Origin: CAUZFZ01 sp963579025
GTDB lineage: Bacteria > Planctomycetota > Planctomycetia > Planctomycetales > Planctomycetaceae
Assembly: GCA_963579025.1 (NCBI GenBank)
Contig: CAUZFZ010000060.1
Coordinates: 1-49,553 of the forward strand
Reading direction: 5' to 3'
Length of the DNA: 49,553 bases
In this document: positions 35,020 through 43,559 of the stretch, in pieces
Position numbering within the stretch: the first letter of the stretch is position 1
How the letters are laid out: the number at the start of each line of letters is the position of its first letter
Program-made: the position numbers and the translations under genes
Notes under the pieces: generated by a model
Seen by the model: the letters and a program-made list of their open reading frames with translations, nothing else
Told to the model about the DNA's origin: nothing
Databases searched by the model: none

Positions 35020-36351
35020 ATGATCAGTCGCTGGCTCCGCACATTTCAACTGGGCTTCAAAAGCCTGTTGATGCACAAGCTGCGTTCGACGCTTGCCATG
35101 ATTGGCATCCTGATCGGTGTGACTGCCGTGATCTGGCTGGTCGCTTTGGGTGAGGGCGTCAGCGAACAGGCGCAGCGACAGATTCAGCAGCTTGGTGCCC
35201 GCAACGTCATCATTAAGAGCACGAAGCCGGCCCGCGACGCGAATTCGTCCAGCGCGGGCGGACGCGTGGCGGTGTACGGCATAACGCGAGACGACTACGA
35301 CCGCATCGTTACCACGATTCCGTCAGTCGAGCGCGCTGTTCCCATGCGCGAAATTCTAAGGGAAGCCGCCTATCGACACCGCATCACTGACTGCCAGCTC
35401 GTTGGCTGCACTGCTGACTATTATCAGATCAACCATTTGACAATGGACCGAGGTCGCTTCATTACCGACTCTGATCTCGAATCGCGAGACAATATCTGCG
35501 TGTTGTCTGCCGCCGTCGCCAAAGAGCTGTTTCCGTTTGAGGAACCGCTTGGGAAGTCCATTCAGTTGATCCCCGAGTTCTATACGGTTGTCGGGATCGT
35601 TGAAGATCGGGCGCCGTCCGCGGCAATCGGAGGCAGCCTGGCCGGACGCTCGTATGATCAGGACGTTTACATCCCGATCTCGACCTTCCGGTCGCGGTTC
35701 GGCGACCACATCGTCACGTCCGGCAGCGGAGCACTCGATGCCGAACTGGTCGAGCTGAATCAGGTGACTGTGACTGTCGACACGATCGAACATGTCGAAG
35801 CCGTCGCAGACATCATCGCCGTGCTGTTCGAGAAGTTTCACGACAAGGAAGACTACACGATCACCGTTCCGAAGGAGCTGATCCGCCAGGCGGAACGGTT
35901 GCGGAGCCTGTTCAATGTTCTGCTTGTGCTCATTGCCGGCATCTCATTAATGGTTGGCGGCATCGGCATCATGAACATCATGCTGGCGACAGTGACAGAG
36001 CGGACACGCGAGATCGGTGTCCGTCGCGCACTCGGCGCACGTCGCAAAGACATCATCGCGCACTTCCTGGCGGAAACGATTGTTCTGACAGGGACCGGTG
36101 GTTTTCTGGGCGTGGGCGTGGGCTTCCTGTGTCGCCCGGCGGTCAAGCTGACGCAGGGGCGGCTTCAGGAGTGGTGGCCCGAAACGTGGAACTCCATCCC
36201 GCCGGAGATACAGTCGCTGGAACCGATCATCGCGCCCTGGTCGGTTGGAGTGGCCTTCGGAATTTCGGTCGTTGTCGGACTCATTTTCGGCCTGTACCCC
36301 GCGAGACAGGCCGCCATGATGGATCCGATCGAAGCCCTGCGTCACGAATGA
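35020..36351 (+). CDS. MacB/FtsX-type ABC transporter permease
   Basis: 443 residues from ATG 35020 with GGAG about 4-5 nt upstream. The order is the MacB one: a first membrane segment inside KLRSTLAMIGILIGVTAVIWLVALGEG; a large periplasmic core domain of about 220 residues; then three membrane segments in the FtsX domain (about residues 290-440) with the conserved stretches GGIGIMNIMLATVTERTREIG and VRRALGARRKDI. The C-terminus GLYPARQAAMMDPIEALRHE is also typical. Such permeases pair with a separate LolD/MacB-type ATPase and, in MacAB systems, with an adaptor like the one just upstream. No ATPase gene lies in the gap or downstream, which is unusual. Substrate unknown; export or extraction of envelope molecules is the family role. 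Confidence 0.92.
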   Translation: MISRWLRTFQLGFKSLLMHKLRSTLAMIGILIGVTAVIWLVALGEGVSEQAQRQIQQLGARNVIIKSTKPARDANSSSAGGRVAVYGITRDDYDRIVTTIPSVERAVPMREILREAAYRHRITDCQLVGCTADYYQINHLTMDRGRFITDSDLESRDNICVLSAAVAKELFPFEEPLGKSIQLIPEFYTVVGIVEDRAPSAAIGGSLAGRSYDQDVYIPISTFRSRFGDHIVTSGSGALDAELVELNQVTVTVDTIEHVEAVADIIAVLFEKFHDKEDYTITVPKELIRQAERLRSLFNVLLVLIAGISLMVGGIGIMNIMLATVTERTREIGVRRALGARRKDIIAHFLAETIVLTGTGGFLGVGVGFLCRPAVKLTQGRLQEWWPETWNSIPPEIQSLEPIIAPWSVGVAFGISVVVGLIFGLYPARQAAMMDPIEALRHE

Positions 36352-36428
36352 TGCGTGACGGAGTTCAGGCTTTGGAGTCTGGTGTTCCGGAACGCCGAGA
36401 AGAGGCGGCATGCAATAGCCTGGGGCGC

Positions 36429-36662
36429 GAGTTTTGAAGTCGCACACTTTCGGAGTGCGACGATGCATCGTCGCTTTCCCTTTTTTTCATTTGCGGCGAA
36501 GCCGCTTACCTTTCAGTGTTTTCTCCTCACTCCGCCCTGGGCGGAATGTTAGACGCGCCGCCGAAAACGGATGGAAAGCGGCTCCGCCGCAAGAGTGGCT
36601 TCGCCACGATGAGAAAGCGGTGATGCATCACCGCAGTCCAGAAGTGTGCAACTTCATAGCTC
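36429..36662. mobile_element. MITE-like fold-back element (no transposase)
   Basis: A 234-bp stretch between the permease and SDR genes whose two ends are imperfect inverted copies over about 50 bp. The left end is GAGTTTTGAAGTCGCACACT and onward; the right end, read on the other strand, is GAGCTATGAAGTTGCACACT and onward. Each arm holds an 18-bp perfect palindrome centred on GATGCATC (36457-36474 and 36617-36634). Inside are four short stem-loops with 3-base loops: GCGGC-GAA-GCCGC at 36493, TCCGCC-CTG-GGCGGA at 36531, GCGGC-TCC-GCCGC at 36578, and GTGGC-TTC-GCCAC at 36595. No gene is encoded. It could be a non-autonomous transposon or a structured repeat. Confidence 0.7.
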
Positions 36663-36728
36663 ACCCGTCGGGTCAGTCCGGTATGCCGAACTGGTGCGCG
36701 GCAATTGCTTGATGCCGCGCACGTGGTC

Positions 36729-37499
36729 TTACGGCAACATGACACGGCCGCCGCTGGCGACAATGGTCTGCCCTGTCATGAATCGGGAATCTTCTGACAA
36801 AAGGAACCGGACGACCTCCGAGATGTCATCCGGTCGGCCAATGCGGCGCAGTGGAGTGGCAGCAACAAGCTCGTCGAGTTTCTCCTGCGGGACTCCGTCC
36901 AGGATGTCGGTTTCGATGAGTCCTGGTGCGACCGCGTTCATGCGGACATTGTGCGGTGCAAGTGCTTCCGCCGTGCTCTTGGTGAAACCGACCACACCGG
37001 CTTTGGTGGTCGCGTAGGCGATTGACTGCGGTCGGGCACGCAACGCTGAAATCGACGCCAGATTGACGATGCGACCGAATCCCCGTTCGATCATGCCGTC
37101 TTTGACCGCCCATGTGGTGAGAAATACTCCGGTCAGATTGCACGCCAGTGTGGCGTTCCAGATTTCCAGAGTCGTGTCTTCATGGGAGACAAACGGAAAG
37201 ATGCCCGCGTTATTGACGAGCAGGTCGACCGGACCGAGTTCAGTCTCGATCCGATCAATCATGTTCCGCACCTGCGTTTCGTCGGTGACGTCTGCCTGAA
37301 TCGCGAAGGCTCGTCCGCCGGACTCGCAGACATATTCGACGGTCTCCGCCGCGGCATTCAGGTTCTCGCGGTAGTTGACTGCGACGTGGGCTCCGCCGGC
37401 GGCCAGTCGTTCCACACAGGCTCGGCCGATGCCGCGGGAACCGCCCGTGACCAGTGCCACTCGACCCTGAAACTCCTGGCACAAATCGGGCAGTTCCAT
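36729..37499 (-). CDS. SDR-family NAD(P)-dependent oxidoreductase (FabG-like)
   Basis: 256 residues from ATG 37499, preceded by AGGAG at a good distance; an in-frame ATG at 37523 overlaps the upstream gene and lacks this site. Classical short-chain dehydrogenase: the cofactor-binding TGGSRGIG motif is at residues 18-25, NNAG at 96-99, and the catalytic tetrad is Asn121, Ser149, Tyr162 and Lys166 (YATTK). The C-terminal MTGQTIVASGGRV matches the family ending. The substrate cannot be read from sequence; 3-oxoacyl-ACP reductase-like or a sugar/alcohol dehydrogenase are both possible. It starts 20 bp after the end of the Tat-signal protein gene on the same strand, so the two are probably one transcript. 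Confidence 0.92.
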   Translation of the reverse strand: MELPDLCQEFQGRVALVTGGSRGIGRACVERLAAGGAHVAVNYRENLNAAAETVEYVCESGGRAFAIQADVTDETQVRNMIDRIETELGPVDLLVNNAGIFPFVSHEDTTLEIWNATLACNLTGVFLTTWAVKDGMIERGFGRIVNLASISALRARPQSIAYATTKAGVVGFTKSTAEALAPHNVRMNAVAPGLIETDILDGVPQEKLDELVAATPLRRIGRPDDISEVVRFLLSEDSRFMTGQTIVASGGRVMLP

Positions 37500-37519
37500 C
37501 GCGGCATCTCCTGCGTCAA

Positions 37520-39076
37520 TCACGAATCAAGATTGAGCATCCGGCAGGCTTCGACATAACCGGCGGCGCGGTGGCCCTGCTCGTCTTCGCGATTGTAGCT
37601 GTAGGCACTCGCGGTCACCCGGGCCAGGGCGATGAGTTGCCGCCAGCGGAATTTCGGACTGGTTGTCGCGAATTCTTCAGTCACCGTGCGGTAGTACTTC
37701 TCCGAGTGCAGACGTCCGTCTTCGCTGACGGCGTACTTCAACATCAGATCGAAGACCGGTCGCGCGGTATGTCCCTGCTCGCCGTAAATAGCGATGGCTG
37801 CCGCCGACCGAGCCTGGTCGTTCTGGCGGATCGCCTCGTCCGCCGCTGCGAGCAGTTTCTTTGCATCCGTCGTACGGATTTCCTCACGGTGCTTGTCATG
37901 CGGCAGTGGTTCCTGCTCCGAGTGGACGTTGAACTGCGCGACATGCAATGCGCTCAACATCAGGCCCACAACCGAGTTTCTATGGTTGGTGACTCGAACC
38001 ATGTTGCGCCAGGCGTTCGACGAGTCGGACGAGTGGACGCCCGGTGAATCACCGTGGCAGCGTGGCGAGCCGTCCTTCCGCTCACCCTGTGTCAGCACAA
38101 GCTGATTCGCGGCCAGCGACATTGCCTGGCCGACAGCCTCCCGCGAGATGCCTTCACCGAGAGCTGCCGAGATGGCGTCCATTGCCTCAGGCCCCTGGGC
38201 ACGATGAATGAACCGCGACATGGATTCGATCCAGTCGTCTCCGGGTTCACGAGTCCCGGCCGGTTTCTTCAGCAGACCATATTCGTCAAGGAGTTTCGCG
38301 ACCTGGCGGCGATGCGGTGGCTCAGCCCATCCGCGTTTGGCGCGGGTCTGCTCGCTTTTGACGCAGAAGCGAACTGATTGCCGCAGGATTGTGTGCGCGT
38401 GCTGTGCACCGACAACATCAATCAGTCCGTACGCCCGATGAGCCAGTACAAATCGATGCACATCCGGCGAGTCCTGCACGGTCGTGACCAGTTCGTTGTA
38501 GGCGTCTTTCCGGTTGCGGCTGACCTGAGCGGCGAAGATCTCCTCGGCCCGCTGCATATCCCGTTGGCGCGCAGCTGTGCGAAGGAGGTGCCCGTCGGTG
38601 GCATCGGCGAGTTTGGCTGGGGTGACTGGTTTCAGCGTGCGAGTTTTTGACATCCCGCTTTCCTGAATCCGGTCGCTGTTGCGGTACAGGACTTTCAGGA
38701 TCGGCAGCGGTTTGCGTTCCGTTGGCAGATCGGCGGTCATCTGCAAAGCCGGCAGCAACGCCATCTCCGTGTGGAAGCCCACATAGTCTTCTCCACCAAA
38801 TGTCTCCGCGTTTGCGAGGGCGGCTGCCGCGGTGAGCTGCTTCAGACTGACTTCTTCGTTCTGCAACTTGCCAATCAGTATCGGCTGCAGTTTCGCCGCC
38901 GGCGTGTCCTGCATCAGACCGACGAGTGAATCGAGTTTTCCGAAGTTCAGTTCATCGCGCGAGTCGGCGGCTACGGCCGCGCCGAGTCCCAGATCGTCAG
39001 CGAGTGCGACTCCCAGGCCAGCGACCAACATGCCTGAACCCACGTCTTCCAGAAAGCGACGTCGAGTGCGATTCAT
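37520..39076 (-). CDS. Tat-exported protein of unknown function
   Basis: 518 residues from ATG 39076, with GGAG about 10 nt upstream; a longer frame to 39256 would bury the signal peptide. The start MNRTRRRFLEDVGSGMLVAGLGVALA is a twin-arginine signal, so the protein is folded before export. The mature part is mostly alpha-helical. Notable phrases are GGEDYVGFHTEMALLPAL, AYNELVTTVQDSPDVHRFVLAHRAYG and NAWRNMVRVTNHRNS. Several conserved-looking His, Asp and Glu residues could bind a cofactor or metal, but I recognise no defined family. It precedes the SDR gene in a two-gene operon, which hints at a shared oxidative or carbon-compound pathway. Confidence 0.85.
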   Translation of the reverse strand: MNRTRRRFLEDVGSGMLVAGLGVALADDLGLGAAVAADSRDELNFGKLDSLVGLMQDTPAAKLQPILIGKLQNEEVSLKQLTAAAALANAETFGGEDYVGFHTEMALLPALQMTADLPTERKPLPILKVLYRNSDRIQESGMSKTRTLKPVTPAKLADATDGHLLRTAARQRDMQRAEEIFAAQVSRNRKDAYNELVTTVQDSPDVHRFVLAHRAYGLIDVVGAQHAHTILRQSVRFCVKSEQTRAKRGWAEPPHRRQVAKLLDEYGLLKKPAGTREPGDDWIESMSRFIHRAQGPEAMDAISAALGEGISREAVGQAMSLAANQLVLTQGERKDGSPRCHGDSPGVHSSDSSNAWRNMVRVTNHRNSVVGLMLSALHVAQFNVHSEQEPLPHDKHREEIRTTDAKKLLAAADEAIRQNDQARSAAAIAIYGEQGHTARPVFDLMLKYAVSEDGRLHSEKYYRTVTEEFATTSPKFRWRQLIALARVTASAYSYNREDEQGHRAAGYVEACRMLNLDS

Positions 39077-39678
39077 CGGAAATCTCCGGCTGAGAGAAGA
39101 GGGACTGAAACAATCGCTGCCTCCGTTCAACGTTGACACGTTACACCGAATCGACAGATTCTCCAGTCTCGAATCTTCCAGGCCAGGCCGTTTGGATGTC
39201 ATGTTCCTGCAGACAGAAACGACACCAAACACCGGTACCTGCAAGGCAAGATCCATGTTCGATGATGGTGGAATGGCTACGGCGCCGAATCATGTCAGCC
39301 AGAACGCTGTCGGGCTGTGTCGGTACACGTTCAGAACCAGGTTCGTGTAACGAGTGAGTTTCCGGGACACCGATTGCGCAAGCTCGCACCCGCTCCCACG
39401 TGACCTGACAAACGTCTCACTTGTGACATGATCGTGCAGGATCGGGGATGTGTCCGATCGCCGAAAAGTCCGGTCTTCTTCGGGCTGGGCGTCAGGGGTA
39501 TGATGGGACTGAGGCATTGTTGCGTACACCCACACACCCGGCGCTCAGTGTGCAGGTTGGGCAGTCCGCGAGTGAGCTTCTCAAGGCGTACTGGGGTAAT
39601 ACGCGGTAGCCGGGGTCGCTCGAGAAGAAACCGCGTCAGTGGCATGTTGGTTCGGTCAAAGCCCGAAAGGGCACACAG
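39077..39678. other. Intergenic region between divergent operons
   Basis: About 600 bp between the Tat/SDR operon (minus) and the receiver/FHA operon (plus). No gene is supported. A TATGAT box at 39499-39504 could be a -10 element for the plus-strand operon, but I find no good -35 partner. Confidence 0.5.
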
Positions 39679-40236
39679 ATGCTCGACGAATTCTCCGGTG
39701 GCGAAACAGCGGGTGCTATCGCGCATCGCATCTTGGTCGTTGAGGATGACGAGAAGCAGCGAGAGGCACTTAAGGAACTTCTGCTGGAGCGTGGATACCT
39801 GGTACAGACGGCGAAGGATGGCGGCCAGGCGCGATCCGGGTTCGCGATGTACAAGCCCGATTTTGTGATCCTCGATCTGATCATGCCGGGCGAAAGCGGA
39901 TTCGAAATCTGCGAGTGGATGAAGCAACAGAATGAATCGATACCGGTCATGGTCCTGACGGAGATCACTCTGGACGATGCCCGCAATCTGGCGACGCGTG
40001 TCGGCGCCGACGCGTACGTAACAAAGCCGGTCAGTCCAGCCGTGTTGCTGGGACAGATTCAGGAAATCGCGCAGCTTGTCTGGGACCGGACTCACCTGGC
40101 ACAGCCGAAAGAAGATCGGCGCGTCCGATTTAACTGCCGCTGCGGCAAGCGCTTTAAAGTCAGCAACAAACATCGCGGCCGGACGCTCACGTGCCCCGAC
40201 TGCGCCGAACCGCTTGTGGTGCCGTATCACGACTGA
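39679..40236 (+). CDS. Response-regulator receiver protein with C-terminal zinc ribbon
   Basis: 185 residues from ATG 39679. Residues 17-130 are a receiver domain: acidic pocket Glu22-Asp23-Asp24, phospho-acceptor Asp66 (VILDLIMPG), Thr94 and Lys116 (VTKP), all in place, so it should be phosphorylated by a histidine kinase. No output helix-turn-helix follows. Instead there is a short zinc-ribbon-like tail with CxC at 153/155 and CPDC at 172-175. The tail may bind zinc and mediate protein or nucleic-acid contact. No kinase gene is nearby. It is followed after 21 bp by an FHA-domain gene, so signalling through phosphorylation is a plausible shared theme. Confidence 0.9.
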   Translation: MLDEFSGGETAGAIAHRILVVEDDEKQREALKELLLERGYLVQTAKDGGQARSGFAMYKPDFVILDLIMPGESGFEICEWMKQQNESIPVMVLTEITLDDARNLATRVGADAYVTKPVSPAVLLGQIQEIAQLVWDRTHLAQPKEDRRVRFNCRCGKRFKVSNKHRGRTLTCPDCAEPLVVPYHD

Positions 40237-40257
40237 TCTGGATTGTGGAGGACATTC

Positions 40258-40866
40258 ATGGCCAGACTGGTCATTCTCGGCGGACGACACGAGGGCAAAC
40301 GACTGCGTCTGCCCGTGCGTGAACTCACGATCGGTCGCGACGACGACTGCCACGTCACGCTCCGCACGAACGAAGTCAGTCGCAAGCACTGCCTGATTCG
40401 AGTTGAGACTGAGGACGACGTATTCGTTCGTGATCTTCAAAGTCGGAATGGCACTCTGGTCAACGACGTGGCCATCACCGAAGAAATTCGACTCAACCAC
40501 GGCGATCTGATGACAGTCGGCCCGGTGTCATTTCGACTCGAGCTGGCGACCGCGCCCAAGGGTATGCAGGCTCCATCAGAAGAATTCCCCCAGGGAGCCG
40601 CGGACGAAGACGATTCAGTCGATGCGACCGAGAACAGCATCGCAAGCTGGTTAACCAATGGCGAACCGGTCGACACAACTAGCGACACTGCAATTATGAA
40701 GTCGGGCGATTCCCGCCTGCCGAAAATGGATCCGCTGTCTGACTCGACCGTGCAACCGCTGCGGCCACTTGCTGAGCCTTCGACAACAGTGTCTTCGTCG
40801 CCCTCGAAGTTCGAGTCGGTTGCAGAGGAAGCAGAGGACATTATCCGTCGACACCGCGAAGAGTAG
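40258..40866 (+). CDS. FHA-domain protein
   Basis: 202 residues from ATG 40258, which has a perfect GGAGG 6 nt upstream; an in-frame TTG at 40243 is less likely. Residues 1-95 form a forkhead-associated domain with the phosphothreonine-binding signatures LTIGRDDDC, SRKHC and LQSRNGTLVND. The remaining half is acidic, Ser/Thr/Pro-rich and probably disordered, with a short ENSIASWL segment and a charged helical C-terminus (EEAEDIIRRHREE). FHA domains bind phosphothreonine peptides made by Ser/Thr kinases, which are abundant in planctomycetes. It is translated right after the receiver-zinc ribbon gene, so the two likely form a small signalling operon. Confidence 0.93.
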   Translation: MARLVILGGRHEGKRLRLPVRELTIGRDDDCHVTLRTNEVSRKHCLIRVETEDDVFVRDLQSRNGTLVNDVAITEEIRLNHGDLMTVGPVSFRLELATAPKGMQAPSEEFPQGAADEDDSVDATENSIASWLTNGEPVDTTSDTAIMKSGDSRLPKMDPLSDSTVQPLRPLAEPSTTVSSSPSKFESVAEEAEDIIRRHREE

Positions 40867-40947
40867 AAGCGACTGAAAGAAGCTAAAAAAAGAGCTGAAG
40901 CGGCTCCCTGCCACCGGCGGATGAGGCACCAGAGAAACGCTCCAGGA

Positions 40948-40956
40948 TGCTACAAT
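40948..40956 (+). promoter_or_regulatory. Extended -10 promoter for a possibly leaderless transcript
   Basis: TGCTACAAT is an extended -10 element (TG, one base, then TACAAT). Six bases after it comes the A of ATG 40963, the usual distance to a transcription start. The gene has no Shine-Dalgarno at a workable distance. A leaderless message is therefore likely. No good -35 is seen, as is normal for extended -10 promoters. Confidence 0.5.
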
Positions 40957-40962
40957 TCCGGC

Positions 40963-42051
40963 ATGCTTCGAAGCCTTCTCACACTGGTGTTGGTTCTTTG
41001 CAACCTTTCCGCCCGAGCCGATGAGCCCTCAACGATCCGTTCGGACGAACGAGTTGTGTTCTTTCAGACAGCAGCCTCACGATCGCCGGACAAAACCCGC
41101 TGGTCGGTTCCTGTGCATCTTTGGGTATTCGAGCCGACGGAAAGTGAGTTCATCCAGCGCCGACTGCTGGGGCAGCTCAGTGAGGCAGCCGGCACAGTAC
41201 TGACAGCCAAATCGCGAGAGCTGTTTGATCAGCGAATTCGTGGCTTCATGGTGGACAACGAACGCGGAAAAAACATTGGTATTCGTATCGCCGGCACGCG
41301 ACACGTTCTGGGAGATTCCGGTGCCGATGGTCATTTCGCCGGCTTCATCGAGCTGACTGATACGCAAGTCCGGCAGCATGCAAAGGACGGCTGGCTCTCG
41401 ATGGAAGCCATTCTGCCGGAAGACAGCACACGCAGGATCACGGGAAAAGTTCAACTCGTCGAACCGGCTGGCGTGACTGTGATTTCGGACATTGATGACA
41501 CCGTCAAAGTGTCGAATGTCACCGACAGACAGAAACTGCTTGCCAACACATTTCTGCGGCCATTTCGTGTCATGGATGGAATTCCGGCTCTGTATCGGAA
41601 ATGGTCCGGTTCCGGCGCCGTGATCTGCTTCGTGTCATCCAGCCCATGGCAACTCTATCAGCCACTGCTGGACTGGATGGTCGCCGAGAAGTTTCCGCCC
41701 ACCACATTCGAACTCCAGCGAGTGCGTTTCAAAGACAGGTCTCTGCTGAAGTTGTTCGGCGATCCACTGAAGTCAAAACTGCTGCGGATCGAACCGATCC
41801 TGAAGCGATTTCCCGGCCGCCAGTTTGTGCTGGTGGGCGACTCGGGCGAGAAAGACCCCGAAGTCTACGGGGAACTGGCCCGCCGCTTTCCCGCTCAGGT
41901 GACTGCCATTCTGATTCGGAACGTGACGCAGGAGCGGGCATCTGCTGCACGATTTCGTATCGCATTCGAATCTGTTCCAGAAGAACACTGGCAACTGTTC
42001 GACCTGGTGCAGGAAATACGGGAGCCGGAAATTCTTCGACGCGACGAGTGA
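40963..42051 (+). CDS. App1-type (DUF2183) phosphatase-like exported protein
   Basis: 362 residues from ATG 40963, giving a signal peptide MLRSLLTLVLVLCNLSARADE; an in-frame ATG at 40921 would precede it with a polar tail. The C-terminal half is a HAD-like catalytic domain of the App1 phosphatidate-phosphatase family. Motif I is DIDDT (Asp176, Asp178, Thr180), motif II is in CFVSSSPWQLY, the lysine motif is in DPLKSKLLR, and motif III is GDSGEKDPEVY. The N-terminal half (about residues 25-165) resembles the beta-rich domain that precedes App1 catalytic parts. It may remove phosphate from lipids or other substrates in the periplasm. The start probably lies right at the transcription start (see promoter). 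Confidence 0.9.
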   Translation: MLRSLLTLVLVLCNLSARADEPSTIRSDERVVFFQTAASRSPDKTRWSVPVHLWVFEPTESEFIQRRLLGQLSEAAGTVLTAKSRELFDQRIRGFMVDNERGKNIGIRIAGTRHVLGDSGADGHFAGFIELTDTQVRQHAKDGWLSMEAILPEDSTRRITGKVQLVEPAGVTVISDIDDTVKVSNVTDRQKLLANTFLRPFRVMDGIPALYRKWSGSGAVICFVSSSPWQLYQPLLDWMVAEKFPPTTFELQRVRFKDRSLLKLFGDPLKSKLLRIEPILKRFPGRQFVLVGDSGEKDPEVYGELARRFPAQVTAILIRNVTQERASAARFRIAFESVPEEHWQLFDLVQEIREPEILRRDE

Positions 42052-42169
42052 ATCCGTTGCGAATCTGGATGAATCGCTTGATTCAGATTGCGACATGGAA
42101 CGAAAGAAAGACTGGTGTCACAATGAACCAACTGATTCTGGTTACACCTTTGTCTTCGGGAAGTACTCA

Positions 42170-43498
42170 ATGCTCAAGCTGATGGGTCGCTCTTTCCGGA
42201 CGTGCGACGGTGTTTCCCGCCGGAGTTTTCTGCAGGTTGGCAGTCTGGCAGCCGGCGGGCTGGCACTTCCGGAGATGCTGCGCCGCGAAGCCAGCGGTCG
42301 CGAAGCCGGCCAAATCACGCGACGCAAATCTGTGATTCTGTTCTGGCTGGCTGGCGGACCAAGCCACATCGACATGTACGATTTGAAGCCCAAAGCCCCG
42401 GTTGAAGTCCGAGGCGAATTCAAGCCAATCGCGACCAACGTCCCGGGCATCGAGATCAGCGAGCATCTGCCGCTCCAGGCGCAGATCATGGATAAGCTGT
42501 CGATTGTCCGCTCTGCATATCACACGAACGCGGGACATGGCATGGGGTCGCAGTGGATGCTGACCGGCTACGAGCCAACGATCGAAGTGAACAACAATCT
42601 CTACCCGAGTTGCGGTTCCGTCGTCGCGAAACTCCAGGGACCGAGCCAGCCGGGAATGCCCGCATATGTCAATCTGCCTCGGGCTCTTGGATTGGGCAAA
42701 GCCGCATACCTGGGCGCCGAATTCAACCCGTTCGCTCCGGAAAGCGATCCGAACACCGACGGATTCAGCGTCCGCAACCTGAAGCTGCCGGGCAAGGTTG
42801 ATGCGGCACGCATGACCAAACGGCACGGTCTGCTGGGCGACCTCGACACGATACGACGGGATGTCGACACGCAGGGTGACATCAAGGGTCTCGACGAGTT
42901 CTATCGCGATGCCGTCGAGATGATCACCAGCGATCGGGCCCGCAAGGCGTTCGACATCCACTCGGAAGATCCGAAGCTGCGCGAAAAATACGGACGCAAC
43001 GATCTGGGTCAAAGCTGTCTGCTGGCTCGGCGACTCGTCGAGGCCGGCGTGTCGTACGTCACAGTGCAGGCTGGCGGCGGCTGGGACAGTCACGGAGATA
43101 ACTTCTCTCAGTTGAAGAATCGCCTGCTGCCGCAATTCGATCGTGCCGCGGCGTCACTGGTCAGTGACCTGCATGACCGTGGCCTGCAGGACGACGTCGT
43201 GGTCGCCGCCTTCGGCGAATTTGGACGCACGCCGCGGATCAATGGCGGAGCGGGACGCGATCACTGGCCTGGTGCTGCCTCGATTCTGTATGCCGGTGGC
43301 GGCCTCCGCATGGGTCAGGCGATTGGCTCGACCAATTCAAAGGCCGAGTATCCGACGAGCAAGCCGTACTCGCCCGGATGTGTGCTGTCGACGATCTATC
43401 ACGCCATCGGCGTCGATCATCGTCACGTCTTCTACGACCACGCCCGCCGTCCGCTGCCTGTGCTCAGTGAAGGCAAACCGATTGCCGAGTTGATCTGA
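42170..43498 (+). CDS. DUF1501 family protein with Tat signal
   Basis: 443 residues from ATG 42170 (MLKLMGRSFRTCDGVSRRSFLQVGSLAAGG); an in-frame ATG at 42095 adds a polar tail ahead of the twin-arginine signal SRRSFLQVG. The body has the DUF1501 landmarks of the alkaline phosphatase/sulfatase-like superfamily: FWLAGGPSHIDMYDLKP near the start, GHGMGSQWMLTGYEP, GGGWDSHGDN, and AAFGEFGRTPRIN with GRDHW. The function of these proteins is unknown. In planctomycetes they usually lie beside a DUF1549/DUF1553 cytochrome-like gene, which is absent here. Export in folded form through the Tat system is expected. Confidence 0.93.
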   Translation: MLKLMGRSFRTCDGVSRRSFLQVGSLAAGGLALPEMLRREASGREAGQITRRKSVILFWLAGGPSHIDMYDLKPKAPVEVRGEFKPIATNVPGIEISEHLPLQAQIMDKLSIVRSAYHTNAGHGMGSQWMLTGYEPTIEVNNNLYPSCGSVVAKLQGPSQPGMPAYVNLPRALGLGKAAYLGAEFNPFAPESDPNTDGFSVRNLKLPGKVDAARMTKRHGLLGDLDTIRRDVDTQGDIKGLDEFYRDAVEMITSDRARKAFDIHSEDPKLREKYGRNDLGQSCLLARRLVEAGVSYVTVQAGGGWDSHGDNFSQLKNRLLPQFDRAAASLVSDLHDRGLQDDVVVAAFGEFGRTPRINGGAGRDHWPGAASILYAGGGLRMGQAIGSTNSKAEYPTSKPYSPGCVLSTIYHAIGVDHRHVFYDHARRPLPVLSEGKPIAELI

Positions 43499-43531
43499 GA
43501 ACGAACGCGCAGAGCCACTGAGCTTTCGTAG

Positions 43532-43559
43532 GCCGGAACAAGCGCAGCGCAGTTCCGGC
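43532..43559. repeat. REP-like palindromic element
   Basis: GCCGGAAC (43532-43539) and GTTCCGGC (43552-43559) form an 8-bp perfect stem around a 12-base loop containing GCGCAGCGC. It lies in the 209-bp gap between the DUF1501 and carbamoyltransferase genes. Such short palindromes are typical dispersed repeats and may also act as weak terminators. Confidence 0.6.

Noticed and set aside
36434..36763. Short open frames on both strands between the permease and SDR genes
   Set aside because: They follow the fold-back element, and similar peptides arise from both arms because the arms are inverted copies.
39331..40500. Long minus-strand open frame opposite the receiver and FHA genes
   Set aside because: It is the antisense of two well-supported genes, has no family features or ribosome-binding site, and exists because of GC-rich codon use.
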